From NCBI RefSeq assembly GCF_003112515.1, contig NZ_BEVZ01000002.1, positions 1,860,001 to 1,924,000 of the forward strand: DNA of 64,000 nt, in the 5' to 3' direction. The notes beneath the pieces were generated by a model. That model was not told the DNA's origin and did not search any database. It saw nothing but the letters and a program-made list of their open reading frames with translations. Both the position numbers and the translations under genes were made by a program. Positions 1 to 10,078 of the stretch are shown piece after piece; the first letter of the stretch is position 1, and each line of letters starts with the position of its first letter. The stretch comes from Streptomyces fragilis. Its GTDB lineage: Bacteria; Actinomycetota; Actinomycetes; Streptomycetales; Streptomycetaceae.

Positions 1-1042
1 TCTCGATCACCCGGCCGCCCTCGTCCGGCACGGTGCCGGTGGCCTCGTCCCAGGGGAGCTTGGGCAGGGCGTCGGACAGGTAGCCCACGGCCCGGTAGAC
101 GGCGCCGAGATCCCAGTCCTTGAACTCGCCGGTGCCCTTGACGTTCCCGGTGCCGTCCAGCGCGGTGCGCTCGGTGCGCAGGCCCACGACCTTGCCGTCC
201 TCGCCGAGGATCTCGACCGGCGACTCGAAGAAGTGCAGGAACAGCTTGTGCGGGCGGTCGCCGACGTCGCGGATCGCCCAGTTCTCCAGGGTCTTGGCGA
301 CCATGTCCGCCTGCTTGTTGCCGCGGCGGGTGGCGATCGAACCCTCGTCGTAGTCGATGTCCTCGGGGTCGACGATGACCTCGATGCTGGGGGAGTGGTC
401 GAGCTCCCGCAGCTCCATCGGGCTGAACTTCGCCTGCGCGGGGCCCCGCCGGCCGAAGACGTGGATCTCCTTGGCCCGGTTGGCCTTGAGGCCCTCGTAG
501 ACGTTGGCCGGGATCTCGGTGGGCAGCAGCTCGTCGGCGGTCTTGGCCAGGATGCGCGCCACGTCCAGCGCCACGTTGCCGACGCCGAGGACGGCGACCT
601 TGTCCGCGGTCAGCGGCCAGGTGCGCGGGACGTCCGGGTGACCGTCGTACCAGGAGACGAAGTCGGCGGCGCCGTAGGAGCCGTCGAGCTCGACGCCCGG
701 GATCGGCAGCGCGCGGTCGGCCGTGGCGCCGGTGGAGAAGACCACCGCGTCGTAGAAGGCGCGCAGGTCGTCCAGGGTGATGTCGTTCGGGTAGTCGACG
801 TTGCCGAAGAGGCGGATCTGCGGCTTGTCGAGGACCTGGTGCAGCGCGGTGATGATGCCCTTGATGCGCGGGTGGTCGGGGGCGACGCCGTACCGGATGA
901 GGCCGAACGGGGCGGGCATCCGCTCGAAGAGGTCGACGGAGACGCCGGGCTCGGCGGCCACCTCGGACTTGAGCAGCGCGTCGGCGGCGTAGATGCCGGC
1001 GGGACCGGCCCCGACGATGGCTACCCGCAGGGGGCGGGACAT
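1..1042 (-). CDS. FAD-dependent ferredoxin-NADP(+) reductase, FprA/adrenodoxin reductase type (3' end cut by window edge)
   Basis: Transfers electrons between NADPH and ferredoxin; a cytosolic two-dinucleotide-fold flavoprotein. The translated start MSRPLRVAIVGAGPAGIYAA carries the FAD-binding GxGxxG/A fold at residues 10-16. It is followed by the family's RYGVAPDHP segment (about 50-58) and a second nucleotide fold, VLGVGNVALDVARIL (about 150-165), for NADPH. About 347 codons are present; the family is usually about 450 residues, so the C-terminus lies outside the window. ATG at 1042 is the first codon that gives the conserved N-terminus. The gene reads leftward, away from the catalase. An iron-box-like dyad at 1089-1107 lies about 50 bases upstream, so control by a DtxR/DmdR-type iron repressor is inferred. 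Family assignment is firm; the physiological ferredoxin partner is unknown. Confidence 0.93.
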   Translation of the reverse strand, partial: MSRPLRVAIVGAGPAGIYAADALLKSEVAAEPGVSVDLFERMPAPFGLIRYGVAPDHPRIKGIITALHQVLDKPQIRLFGNVDYPNDITLDDLRAFYDAVVFSTGATADRALPIPGVELDGSYGAADFVSWYDGHPDVPRTWPLTADKVAVLGVGNVALDVARILAKTADELLPTEIPANVYEGLKANRAKEIHVFGRRGPAQAKFSPMELRELDHSPSIEVIVDPEDIDYDEGSIATRRGNKQADMVAKTLENWAIRDVGDRPHKLFLHFFESPVEILGEDGKVVGLRTERTALDGTGNVKGTGEFKDWDLGAVYRAVGYLSDALPKLPWDEATGTVPDEGGRVIE

Positions 1043-1088
1043 GTGCGATTTCCCTTCGAGCGATGAACTGACTCGTCAGGAAGCCTAA

Positions 1089-1107
1089 GCTAAGGCAAGC
1101 CTTACCT
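1089..1107. promoter_or_regulatory. Iron-box-like operator (DtxR/IdeR/DmdR type)
   Basis: The minus-strand reading AGGTAAGGCTTGCCTTAGC contains perfect TAAGGC/GCCTTA arms around a two-base centre. It resembles the 19-bp TTAGGTTAGGCTAACCTAA-type boxes bound by iron-dependent DtxR-family repressors in actinobacteria. It lies 47-65 bases before the reductase start, where it would cover the promoter. This is a consensus match by eye; binding is inferred. Confidence 0.65.
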
Positions 1108-1132
1108 GGAATGCGGGTCCGCTTTATGAACC

Positions 1133-1149
1133 CATAAGCGCGCCTTATG
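1133..1149. promoter_or_regulatory. Inverted repeat CATAAG-N5-CTTATG between reductase and catalase
   Basis: A perfect 6-bp dyad, CATAAG/CTTATG, with a 5-base GC centre inside a 326-base divergent control region. The rest of the gap holds the iron box and a second dyad at 1244-1260. An AT-rich dyad in such GC-rich DNA is a reasonable regulator or promoter site, but no named binding motif was recognised. Confidence 0.4.
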
Positions 1150-1243
1150 TGGGCACGCGTCGTGGGTACGGCACACAGTACGCCTCATGATCGTACCGTC
1201 TTCCGGCCGGCCGGACCCGTCGCCGCGCCGGGGACCGGCGGAA

Positions 1244-1260
1244 GGCTGCATATTGCAGCC
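1244..1260. promoter_or_regulatory. Inverted repeat GGCTGCA-TAT-TGCAGCC upstream of the catalase
   Basis: Perfect 7-bp arms around TAT, about 110 bases before the catalase start. The position suits an operator for a peroxide-responsive regulator of the Fur/CatR or OxyR kind, but no such gene is adjacent, so the cognate protein is unknown. Confidence 0.45.
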
Positions 1261-1368
1261 ATGCTGAGTGATTTCATGTTTTGTTCCTCCGCTCCGTGTC
1301 ACCAGATCACGTAGGTCCTGCCGCCTCCGGCGGCCCGCGACAGGCGAGAGCGAAGGAACGGATACAGG

Positions 1369-3636
<2,268 letters not shown>

Positions 3637-3714
3637 CCGCACGGGCGCACGGCGCGCGGCACCCGTCCGCGCGCCGCCGCGCCGGGCGGCGTCCGTCGCC
3701 CGGCGCGCGCCTCA

Positions 3715-3749
3715 CGGCGGCGGCCCCGAGGACCGTGGGGCCGCCGCCG
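3715..3749 (+). terminator. Hairpin terminator after catalase
   Basis: A 13-bp perfect GC stem (3715-3727 with 3737-3749) and a 9-base loop lie 79 bases after the catalase stop and before the Dps promoter region. There is no U-tract, as is usual for Streptomyces terminators. Confidence 0.7.
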
Positions 3750-3893
3750 CTCGCGCCCCGGCCCGGCGACGCCGTTCGCCGCCGACCCGCCCCGTGGAAC
3801 CCCCGCACCGGCCGAAAGCGGGACGAATGGCATCGCCCGGCTGGGGCACGAGCCCACCATCACCTGACGATCCACCAAGGAGGCACCACCGCC

Positions 3894-4463
3894 ATGGCCA
3901 AGGAAACCGTCCCCACCCCGAAGTACACCGTCCCCGGCCTGAGCACCGACGACGCCCGCAAGCTGATCGACCTGCTCCGCCTGCGGCTGCACGCCCTCAA
4001 CGACCTCCACCTCACCCTCAAGCACGTCCACTGGAACGTCGTCGGACCGCACTTCATCGCCGTCCACGAGATGCTCGACCCGCAGGTCGACCGCGTCCGC
4101 GACATGGCCGACGACGTCGCCGAGCGGCTCGCCGCGCTGGGCGGCGTCGCACAGGGCACCCCGGGCTCCCTGGTCAAGGAGCGCACCTGGGACGACTACT
4201 CCATCGGCCGCGCCGACGCCATCGCGCACCTCGGCGCGCTGGACGTCGTCTACACCGGCATCCTGGAGGCCGTCCGCAAGGCGGTCGAGGTCGCCGGAGA
4301 GATCGACCCGGCCACCGAGGACCTGCTGATCGAGCAGCTCCGCGACCTCGAGCAGTTCCAGTGGTTCGTGCGCGCCCACCTGGAGAGCGCGGGCGGCACG
4401 CTGGCCACCGCCGACGCGACCACCGAGAAGGACGGCGCCTCCGCCGGCGGCGACGTGTCCTGA
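3894..4463 (+). CDS. dps: Dps family DNA-protecting ferritin
   Basis: A mini-ferritin that oxidises and stores iron using hydrogen peroxide and coats DNA under stress; it normally forms a cytosolic dodecamer. The 189-residue product keeps all five inter-subunit ferroxidase residues: H46 (in KHVHWNVVG), H58, D62, D73 and E77, with exact family spacing. The N-terminal tail of about 20 residues and a charged C-terminal tail are typical of actinobacterial Dps proteins. ATG at 3894 has AAGGAGG 11 bases upstream. Its place behind a catalase gene suggests joint use against peroxide and iron, although the hairpin at 3715-3749 implies a separate promoter. Confidence 0.95.
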   Translation: MAKETVPTPKYTVPGLSTDDARKLIDLLRLRLHALNDLHLTLKHVHWNVVGPHFIAVHEMLDPQVDRVRDMADDVAERLAALGGVAQGTPGSLVKERTWDDYSIGRADAIAHLGALDVVYTGILEAVRKAVEVAGEIDPATEDLLIEQLRDLEQFQWFVRAHLESAGGTLATADATTEKDGASAGGDVS

Positions 4464-4507
4464 CCGCCGCCCGCGGTGGTGCCCGGACCGGGCGGACGCC
4501 CCGTCGC

Positions 4508-4663
4508 TCAGCGGCGCGGCGTCCGCAGCCGGTCCAGCAGCCGCCTCGCCTGCGCCCGGTTGCGCGGATCCGCCGCGGCCCGGCGCGCCTGGTCCATGGT
4601 CCGCCGCCCCTGCGGGGTGGCGGACCACTGCTTGAGCCGGCGCAGCATGTTCGACAGTGCCAT
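4508..4663 (-). CDS. Small basic conserved hypothetical protein (51 aa)
   Basis: An open frame of 51 residues starting MALSNMLRRLKQW, very rich in Arg and Ala (about 14 Arg), with no membrane segment. A strong AGGAGG ribosome site lies 7 bases before the ATG at 4663, which is the main support for it being real. It reads convergently towards dps and divergently from the SDR gene. The Arg-rich helical composition would suit nucleic-acid binding, but this is only a guess. I recognise no family. Confidence 0.62.
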   Translation of the reverse strand: MALSNMLRRLKQWSATPQGRRTMDQARRAAADPRNRAQARRLLDRLRTPRR

Positions 4664-4729
4664 CGTGTGTCCTCCTGTGTACGGGTGACCGCGGGGCGTC
4701 GCGCCCCGGGGATCGGGTACCCCGCCGGC

Positions 4730-5524
4730 ATGCTGATCGATCTCACCGACCGCACCGCACTGGTCACCGGCTCCTCCCAGGGCATCGGCGCCGCCATCGC
4801 CGCCGGCCTGGCCCGCTCGGGCGCGCGGGTCGGCGTCAACGGCCGCGACCCGGGCCGCCTCGAGGAGGCGGTCGAGAACCTCCGGCGCCAGGTCCCCGAC
4901 GGCGAGTTCGTGCCCGTGGCGGCCGACCTCGCCACCGAGGAGGGCGCCCGGACGGCCGTCCACGCCCTCCCGGAGACGGACATCCTCGTCAACAACCTGG
5001 GCGTGTTCGGCGCCCGCCCCGCCCTGGAGATCACCGACGACGAGTGGCGGCGCCACTTCGAGATCAACGTGCTCGCCGCCGTCCGGCTCACCCGCGCCCT
5101 GCTGCCCGGCATGAAGGAGCGCGGATGGGGCCGCGTGATGTACATCGCCAGCGACTCCGCCGTGGCCGTCCCCGCCGAGATGATCCACTACGGGACCACC
5201 AAGACGGCCCTCCTCGCCGTGGGCCGCGGCTTCGCCAAGGAGGCCGCCGGCACCGGCGTCACCGTCAACTCCGTGATCGCCGGGCCCACCCGCACCGGGG
5301 GAGTGGAGACGTTCGTGTACGAACTCGTCGACCCGGAGCTGCCCTGGGACGAGGCCCAGCGGGAGTTCATGCGCCGGCACCGGCCGCAGTCCCTGCTCCA
5401 GCGGCTGATCGAACCCGAGGAGATCGCCAACATGGTCGTCTACCTCGCCTCCGCGCAGGCGTCGGCCACCACCGGCGGCGCCCTGCGCGTGGACGGAGGC
5501 TACGTGGACTCGATCCTGCCCTGA
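4730..5524 (+). CDS. Short-chain dehydrogenase/reductase (SDR)
   Basis: A classical SDR oxidoreductase of 264 residues; the substrate is unknown. The cofactor loop TGSSQGIG is at residues 13-20, NNLG (a variant of NNAG) at 88-91, and the catalytic set S141/S143, Y154 and K158 lies in MYIASDSAVAVPAEMIHYGTTK. G36-N37-R39 after the second strand suggests NADP(H) preference. ATG at 4730 has only a weak ribosome site, and the 66-base gap to the divergent small gene must hold both promoters. The ending GGALRVDGGYVDS is typical. No neighbour points to a pathway. Confidence 0.88.
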   Translation: MLIDLTDRTALVTGSSQGIGAAIAAGLARSGARVGVNGRDPGRLEEAVENLRRQVPDGEFVPVAADLATEEGARTAVHALPETDILVNNLGVFGARPALEITDDEWRRHFEINVLAAVRLTRALLPGMKERGWGRVMYIASDSAVAVPAEMIHYGTTKTALLAVGRGFAKEAAGTGVTVNSVIAGPTRTGGVETFVYELVDPELPWDEAQREFMRRHRPQSLLQRLIEPEEIANMVVYLASAQASATTGGALRVDGGYVDSILP

Positions 5525-5530
5525 CGCGAC

Positions 5531-5598
5531 GTCACCGGTTCCGGGGCGTCACCGGTCCCAGGGCGTCACCGGTTCCGCGGGGTCACCGGTCCTGGCTG
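5531..5598. repeat. Four tandem 17-bp repeats, GTCACCGGT core
   Basis: GTCACCGG recurs at 5531, 5548, 5565 and 5582, exactly 17 bases apart. Each unit carries the palindrome ACCGGT followed by a CC.GGG segment. It fills the 110-base gap between the convergent SDR and phosphatase genes. The ACCGGT palindromes could fold into alternative hairpins and act as a terminator. Confidence 0.75.
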
Positions 5599-5634
5599 AA
5601 ACGCCGGAAGGACGCCGGGGCCGTCGTGGCGGCG

Positions 5635-8274
5635 CTACGGCAGCGGCTGCGCCGCCCAGATGATCTTCCCCTCGGGCGTCCACCGCGTCCCCCACCGCTC
5701 CGAGAGCTGCGCCACCAGAAACAGGCCCCGTCCGCCCTCGTCGAAGTTGGCGGCCTGCCTCAGCCGTGGCGCGGTGCTGCCCGCGTCGGAGACCTCGCAG
5801 ATCAGCTCGCGCTCGCGCAGCACGCGCACCTTCACCGGCCCGCTGCCGTGCCGCAGCGCGTTGGTCACCAGCTCACTGAGGATCAGCTCCGTGGTGAACG
5901 CCTGCTCCTCCAGGCCCCACTCGGTCAGCAGCCGGGTCGCCGCGGCCCTGATCCGGCCCACCGCGGACGGGTCGCGCGGCACGTCCCAGATGGCGATCCG
6001 GTCCGGGCCGACCGCCCGGGTGCGCGCCACCAGCACCGCGATGTCGTCCGTCGGCCGCGGAGCGACCCCGTCCAGCACGTCCCGGCAGGTGTCCTCCGGA
6101 GACTCGCCGGCCCGCTCCAGCGACGCGCGCAGCAGCTCCAGACCCGCGTCGATGTCCCGGTCCCGCTCCTCGACCAGCCCGTCCGTGTAGAGGACCAGCC
6201 GGCTGCCCTCCTCCAGCTCCACCTCTGCCGTCTCGTACGGCAGACCGCCCAGGCCCAGCGGCGGACCGGCCGGGACGTCGAGGAACTCCACCCGGCCGTC
6301 CGGCCGCACCAGCGCCGGCGGCAGGTGCCCGGCCCGCGACATCACGCAGCGCCGCGACACCGGGTCGTACACCGCGTACAGGCAGGTCGCCCCCGTGATG
6401 GCGGCGCCGCCGCCGGTGTTCTCCTCCTGGTCGATGCGCGCCACCAGTTCGTCCAGCAGCCCGAGCAGTTCCTCGGGGTGCAGGTCCAGCGCGCTGAAGG
6501 TGTGCACCGCCGTGCGCAGCCGGCCCATGGTGGCCGCCGCGTGCAGACCGTGCCCCACCACGTCCCCGACGACCAGCGCCACCCGCGCCCCGGACAGCGG
6601 CAGCACGTCGAACCAGTCGCCGCCCACCCCTGCCTGCGCCGGCAGGTAGCGGTAGGCCACGTCCAGCGCGTCCTGGTCCGGCAGCCGGCGCGGCAGCAGG
6701 CTGCGCTGCAGCGTCACCGCCATGCCGTGCTCGCGGGTGAAGCGCCGGGCGTTGTCGATGGCGACGGCCGCCCGGGTCACCAGCTCCTCGGCGACCGCGA
6801 GCTCCTCCTCGTCGAACGGCTCCTTGCGGCGGTCGCGCCAGAAACCCACCACACCCAGCACCTGGCCGCCGGCCCGCACGGGCACCGCGATCAGCGAGTG
6901 CACCCCGTGCTCCAGCAGCTCCGCCCACTGCTCGCGCTCCTGGCCCTCCCAGGCCCGCGACTCCTCCAGCCGGGGCTCGAGCAACGCCCGGCCGGAGCGC
7001 AGCACCCGGGCCTGCGGGGAGGAGCCGTCCGGCCGGATCCGCGCGCCCAACGGGAACAGGGGGGCCTCGTCCACTCCGCTGCGCGCCGTACGGCGCAGGG
7101 GCGCGGAGGGGTCCGGCCGCGCCGACGGCTCGTCGCCCTCCAGGACCGCGTCGAACAGGTCCACCGTCGCGTGGTCCGCGAACCGCGGGACCACCAGCTC
7201 GGCCAGGGACTCCGCGGTCCGGCCGACGTCCAGACTGGCGCCGATGCCCAGGCCCGCCGCGTACAGCAGGTCCAGCCGCTCCCGCGCGGCCTCCGCGCGG
7301 CCGGCCAGCGCCCGCAGCTCCGTGGAGTCCCGCAGCGTCGCGACCGATCCCGAGGGGCCGCCGCGCAGCCGGGTCGGCCGCTGGTTCACCACCACCAGGC
7401 GGTCGCCGACCGGGTGGACCTCGTCGGTGGCGACCCGCCCCGACAGCAGCAGCTCCGCGACGTCCGGGTACAGGCCCAGCTCGCCGACGCGGCGCCGGCC
7501 GGTGTCCTCCGGCAGTTCCAGCAGGCGCTGCGCCTCGTCGTTGGCCAGCAGCAGCTCACCGTCCGAGCCGACGATGACCACTCCCTCGCGCACCGAGTGC
7601 AGGACCGCGTCGTGGTGCTCGTACATCCGGGTCATCTCGCGCGGCCCGAGCCCGTGCGTCTGCCGCAGCAGTCGCCGCCCCGCCACCGCGGTGCCCGCCG
7701 TGGCCAGGGCGAGCGCGATCGCCGCGGCGCCCAGCAGCAGCGGCAGCTGCCGGTCGGCGGTGTTGCCCACGTTCTCCACCGTGATACCCGCGGACACCAG
7801 CCCCACCACCCGGCCCTGCGGGTCCCGCACCGGCACGACCGCCTGCACCAGCCGGCCGATGGTGCCGCTGATCTCCTCCACGACCGGCTCGCCCCGCAAC
7901 GCCGGCCCGATCTCGCCCACGAACTTCTTGCCGATGCGGTCGGGGCGGGGATGGGTGTACCGGATCCCCTCGGTGTTCATCACCACCACGAAGTCCACCG
8001 GCACGCTCCTGCGGACCTCCTCGGCCCGCGGCTGCAGCACCGCCGTCGGGTCGGGCGAGCGCAGCGCCTCCCACGTCCCCGGCGCCTCGGCGAAGGAGAC
8101 GGCGACCGCGCGCGAGCGGTTGCGGGCCTCCTCCTCGCTGGCGGCGCGTCCCTGCAGGACGAGGGCGGCGACCGCGGCGAGGACCAGCAGCACCACGATG
8201 ACCACGTTCACGAAGAAGACCTGCGCGGCGACGCTCCGCCGCGACAGGATGCCTGATCGGCCCAGTGGTCGCAT
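5635..8274 (-). CDS. Membrane sensor SpoIIE/PP2C phosphatase with sCache, PAS, GAF and anti-sigma kinase-like ATPase domains
   Basis: A multidomain regulator of 879 residues of the RsbU/SpoIIE type that probably dephosphorylates an anti-sigma-factor antagonist. Order: TM1 (15-41), extracytoplasmic single-Cache sensor (about 42-175), TM2 (177-199), PAS (about 215-320), GAF (about 345-515), SpoIIE/PP2C phosphatase (about 540-750; metal-binding GGDWFD at 551-556 and D571-VVGHG), and a GHKL anti-sigma kinase-like domain (about 760-875; N-box ELILSELVTNALRHG at 796-810). Having both phosphatase and kinase-like modules in one chain is a known Streptomyces arrangement. ATG at 8274 gives the expected basic N-terminus before TM1. 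No sigma factor or antagonist is adjacent, so the target pathway is unknown. Confidence 0.93.
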   Translation of the reverse strand: MRPLGRSGILSRRSVAAQVFFVNVVIVVLLVLAAVAALVLQGRAASEEEARNRSRAVAVSFAEAPGTWEALRSPDPTAVLQPRAEEVRRSVPVDFVVVMNTEGIRYTHPRPDRIGKKFVGEIGPALRGEPVVEEISGTIGRLVQAVVPVRDPQGRVVGLVSAGITVENVGNTADRQLPLLLGAAAIALALATAGTAVAGRRLLRQTHGLGPREMTRMYEHHDAVLHSVREGVVIVGSDGELLLANDEAQRLLELPEDTGRRRVGELGLYPDVAELLLSGRVATDEVHPVGDRLVVVNQRPTRLRGGPSGSVATLRDSTELRALAGRAEAARERLDLLYAAGLGIGASLDVGRTAESLAELVVPRFADHATVDLFDAVLEGDEPSARPDPSAPLRRTARSGVDEAPLFPLGARIRPDGSSPQARVLRSGRALLEPRLEESRAWEGQEREQWAELLEHGVHSLIAVPVRAGGQVLGVVGFWRDRRKEPFDEEELAVAEELVTRAAVAIDNARRFTREHGMAVTLQRSLLPRRLPDQDALDVAYRYLPAQAGVGGDWFDVLPLSGARVALVVGDVVGHGLHAAATMGRLRTAVHTFSALDLHPEELLGLLDELVARIDQEENTGGGAAITGATCLYAVYDPVSRRCVMSRAGHLPPALVRPDGRVEFLDVPAGPPLGLGGLPYETAEVELEEGSRLVLYTDGLVEERDRDIDAGLELLRASLERAGESPEDTCRDVLDGVAPRPTDDIAVLVARTRAVGPDRIAIWDVPRDPSAVGRIRAAATRLLTEWGLEEQAFTTELILSELVTNALRHGSGPVKVRVLRERELICEVSDAGSTAPRLRQAANFDEGGRGLFLVAQLSERWGTRWTPEGKIIWAAQPLP

Positions 8275-8332
8275 AGGCCCCAGTTCTACCCGCCCGGTCC
8301 GCGAGCGGCACCTGCGACATGACGGTGGCGCA

Positions 8333-8551
8333 TCACGATTCCGCCCACGCGTCGGGGCCGCCGCCGCGCCAGTCGATCAGACCGGACGCCGCGACGTCCA
8401 GCTCGTCCCAGCCCTGCAGCCCGGCCTCCTGGAGGAAGGCGGTCACGTCCCGCAGCGAGAAGGCGGTGCCCAGCACACGCCCGTCCACCCGCACGCGCCG
8501 CCCGCCGGACGGCCCGGGCGGCTCCACGACAACCGGCGGCGGCTCGGACAT
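8333..8551 (-). CDS. Conserved hypothetical protein (72 aa)
   Basis: Starts MSEPPPVVVEPPGPSGG and continues with RRVRVDGRVLGTAFSLRDV, then an amphipathic stretch and a GLIDWRGGGPDAW ending. No signal peptide or membrane segment. The gene lies between the sensor phosphatase (58 bases downstream, same strand) and a divergent DUF3140 gene. The composition looks like a genuine small soluble Streptomyces protein. Ribosome site before the ATG at 8551 is weak. No function can be assigned. Confidence 0.6.
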   Translation of the reverse strand: MSEPPPVVVEPPGPSGGRRVRVDGRVLGTAFSLRDVTAFLQEAGLQGWDELDVAASGLIDWRGGGPDAWAES

Positions 8552-8665
8552 GGCTCCAGCATCGTGCGGACGGCCGCGCGCCGCATCCGGAGGGCGGCCG
8601 TTTCCCCCACGTGCCCCGGGCAACCCGGAGCGTGCCGACACCGCGGACGGAAGGAAGCGACGATC

Positions 8666-9013
8666 ATGGCAGACCACCGGGACCCCGAGCTGGACGACCT
8701 GTGGACCGAGTTCCACACCGTGGTCAACATGACTTCCCGAGAGCTCCAGGACTGGCTGATGACCCGCTCCGCCGGCGAGGACACCGAGACGCTCCCGGAC
8801 CGGGCGGGCACCGAGAACGGCCGCCGCGTCCTGGACATCCTCGGCAAGCGCCGCGTCGACCTCACCGACGACGACCTCCGGGTGATGCGGAAGGTCGTCG
8901 ACACGGTCACCGCCGAGCGTGGCGTCGACATGGAGCCCACGGCGGGCCAGCCGAACTGGCGCCACCGGCTGATGACCCTGGGGCACGACCCCCTCAAGCC
9001 GGTCTCCACCTGA
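8666..9013 (+). CDS. DUF3140 domain protein
   Basis: A 115-residue soluble protein with the DUF3140 pattern: LDDLWTEFHTVVNMTSREL near the N-terminus, a central GRRVLDILGKRRVDLTDDDL, and the terminal NWRHRLMTLGHDP. The family is widespread in actinobacteria and of unknown function; the pattern suggests a small helical, possibly DNA-associated protein. ATG at 8666 follows GGAAGGAAG. Divergent from the 72-residue gene and convergent with the SDR gene behind a strong shared hairpin. Confidence 0.82.
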   Translation: MADHRDPELDDLWTEFHTVVNMTSRELQDWLMTRSAGEDTETLPDRAGTENGRRVLDILGKRRVDLTDDDLRVMRKVVDTVTAERGVDMEPTAGQPNWRHRLMTLGHDPLKPVST

Positions 9014-9027
9014 CCCGCCGCGCCGCC

Positions 9028-9056
9028 CCGCACCGGGCGCGCCCTGCCCGGTGCGG
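9028..9056. terminator. Bidirectional terminator hairpin
   Basis: An 11-bp perfect stem (CCGCACCGGGC with GCCCGGTGCGG) and a 7-base loop between the convergent DUF3140 and SDR stops; it can serve both genes. Confidence 0.75.
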
Positions 9057-9079
9057 AGCCGGCGGCCCCGGCGGAACGG

Positions 9080-9847
9080 TCAGACGGCCGCCCAGCCGCT
9101 GTCGACCGGCAGGATCGCGCCGTTGATGCCGGCGGCGGCGTCCGAGGCGAGGAAGACGATCGCGGCGGCCTGGTCCTCCGCGGAGGTCACCGAGCCGATG
9201 TTGCCGAAGTACGGGGCGATCGTCGCCGGGCCGTGGGCGCCCTGCTCCGCGTCCACCGTGATGTTGGTCGCGACGCCACCCGGGGCTATCGCGTTCGCGC
9301 GGATGCCCTTGCCGCGGTACATCACCGCGAGGTTCTTGGTCAGGCCGATCACGCCGTGCTTGGAAGCGGTGTAGGCGGCGCCCGCGGCGCTGCCGCGCAG
9401 ACCGGCCTCGGAGGCCGTGTTCACGATCGCGCCCTTGCCAGCGGCCAGCATGTGCGGCAGCGCGGCGCGCGTCAGCAGGAACGGGGCGGTGAGGTTCACG
9501 CGGAGCACGCGCTCCCACTCCGCGTCGGACACGTCGGCCGCGGCGGACATCCGGTCCATGATGCCGGCGTTGTTGACCAGCACGTCCAGGGAGCCGAACT
9601 CCTCCACCGCGGTCGCCACGACCCGGTCCACGACGGCCTGGTCGCCCAGGTCGCCGGTCACCGCGACCGCCGCCCCGCCGGCGGCCTCCACCGACTCGAC
9701 GGTCTCCCGGGCGGTTTCCCCGTTCAGGTCGGCGACCAGCACCTTCGCCCCGGCCGACGCGAAACGCAGGGCCGCCGCCCTGCCGATGCCGGAACCCGCG
9801 CCGGTGACGATCACGCTCTTGCCGGTCAGGCCGGTCTCGTTGCTCAT
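9080..9847 (-). CDS. Short-chain dehydrogenase/reductase (SDR), probable TetR target
   Basis: A classical SDR of 255 residues. Motifs: TGAGSGIG at 15-22 (cofactor), acidic D40 after the second strand (suggests NAD(H)), NNAG at 92-95, and catalytic S146, Y159, K163 (AAYTASKHG). The start ATG at 9847 has a GGGAG site upstream. Transcribed divergently from a TetR-family gene across a 231-base gap that carries a wide TGTCAC/GTGACA dyad. By the usual one-component logic the TetR protein likely represses this enzyme. Substrate unknown; the sequence is close to the 3-oxoacyl-ACP reductase/general alcohol dehydrogenase branch. Confidence 0.88.
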   Translation of the reverse strand: MSNETGLTGKSVIVTGAGSGIGRAAALRFASAGAKVLVADLNGETARETVESVEAAGGAAVAVTGDLGDQAVVDRVVATAVEEFGSLDVLVNNAGIMDRMSAAADVSDAEWERVLRVNLTAPFLLTRAALPHMLAAGKGAIVNTASEAGLRGSAAGAAYTASKHGVIGLTKNLAVMYRGKGIRANAIAPGGVATNITVDAEQGAHGPATIAPYFGNIGSVTSAEDQAAAIVFLASDAAAGINGAILPVDSGWAAV

Positions 9848-9915
9848 CGCTGCTGCTCCCTCGCAGCGCCCGGCCACCCCTGCGGCGGCGGGCGCGAGCA
9901 CGACCGTACCCCTTT

Positions 9916-9973
9916 CTGTCACGGCGTGCCATAAAGGCGTCGGCTGCCACGAAAGCGTGACGTAAAGTGACAG
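9916..9973. promoter_or_regulatory. Divergent SDR/tetR control region with CTGTCAC/GTGACAG dyad
   Basis: CTGTCAC at 9916-9922 and its exact complement GTGACAG at 9967-9973 bracket 44 bases of relatively AT-rich sequence (CATAAAGG, CGAAAGCG, CGTAAAGTG). The region is 70-130 bases from either start codon, the usual place for a TetR operator and two back-to-back promoters. Confidence 0.45.
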
Positions 9974-10018
9974 CCCCACGACAGCCCCACGACAGCCCCG
10001 CGCCTGCCCACGACAGCC
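9971..10018. repeat. Short direct repeats CAGCCCCACGA
   Basis: CAGCCCCACGA occurs at 9971-9981 and 9982-9992, followed by a truncated CAGCCCC copy and a further CCCACGACAGCC. They lie next to the presumed TetR operator, in the tetR leader. Confidence 0.6.
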
Positions 10019-10078
10019 GCACACTGCCCCGCGTGACCCGTACGGAGCCTGCCGCCCGTGCGGGCGAGGAAGAGAGCG

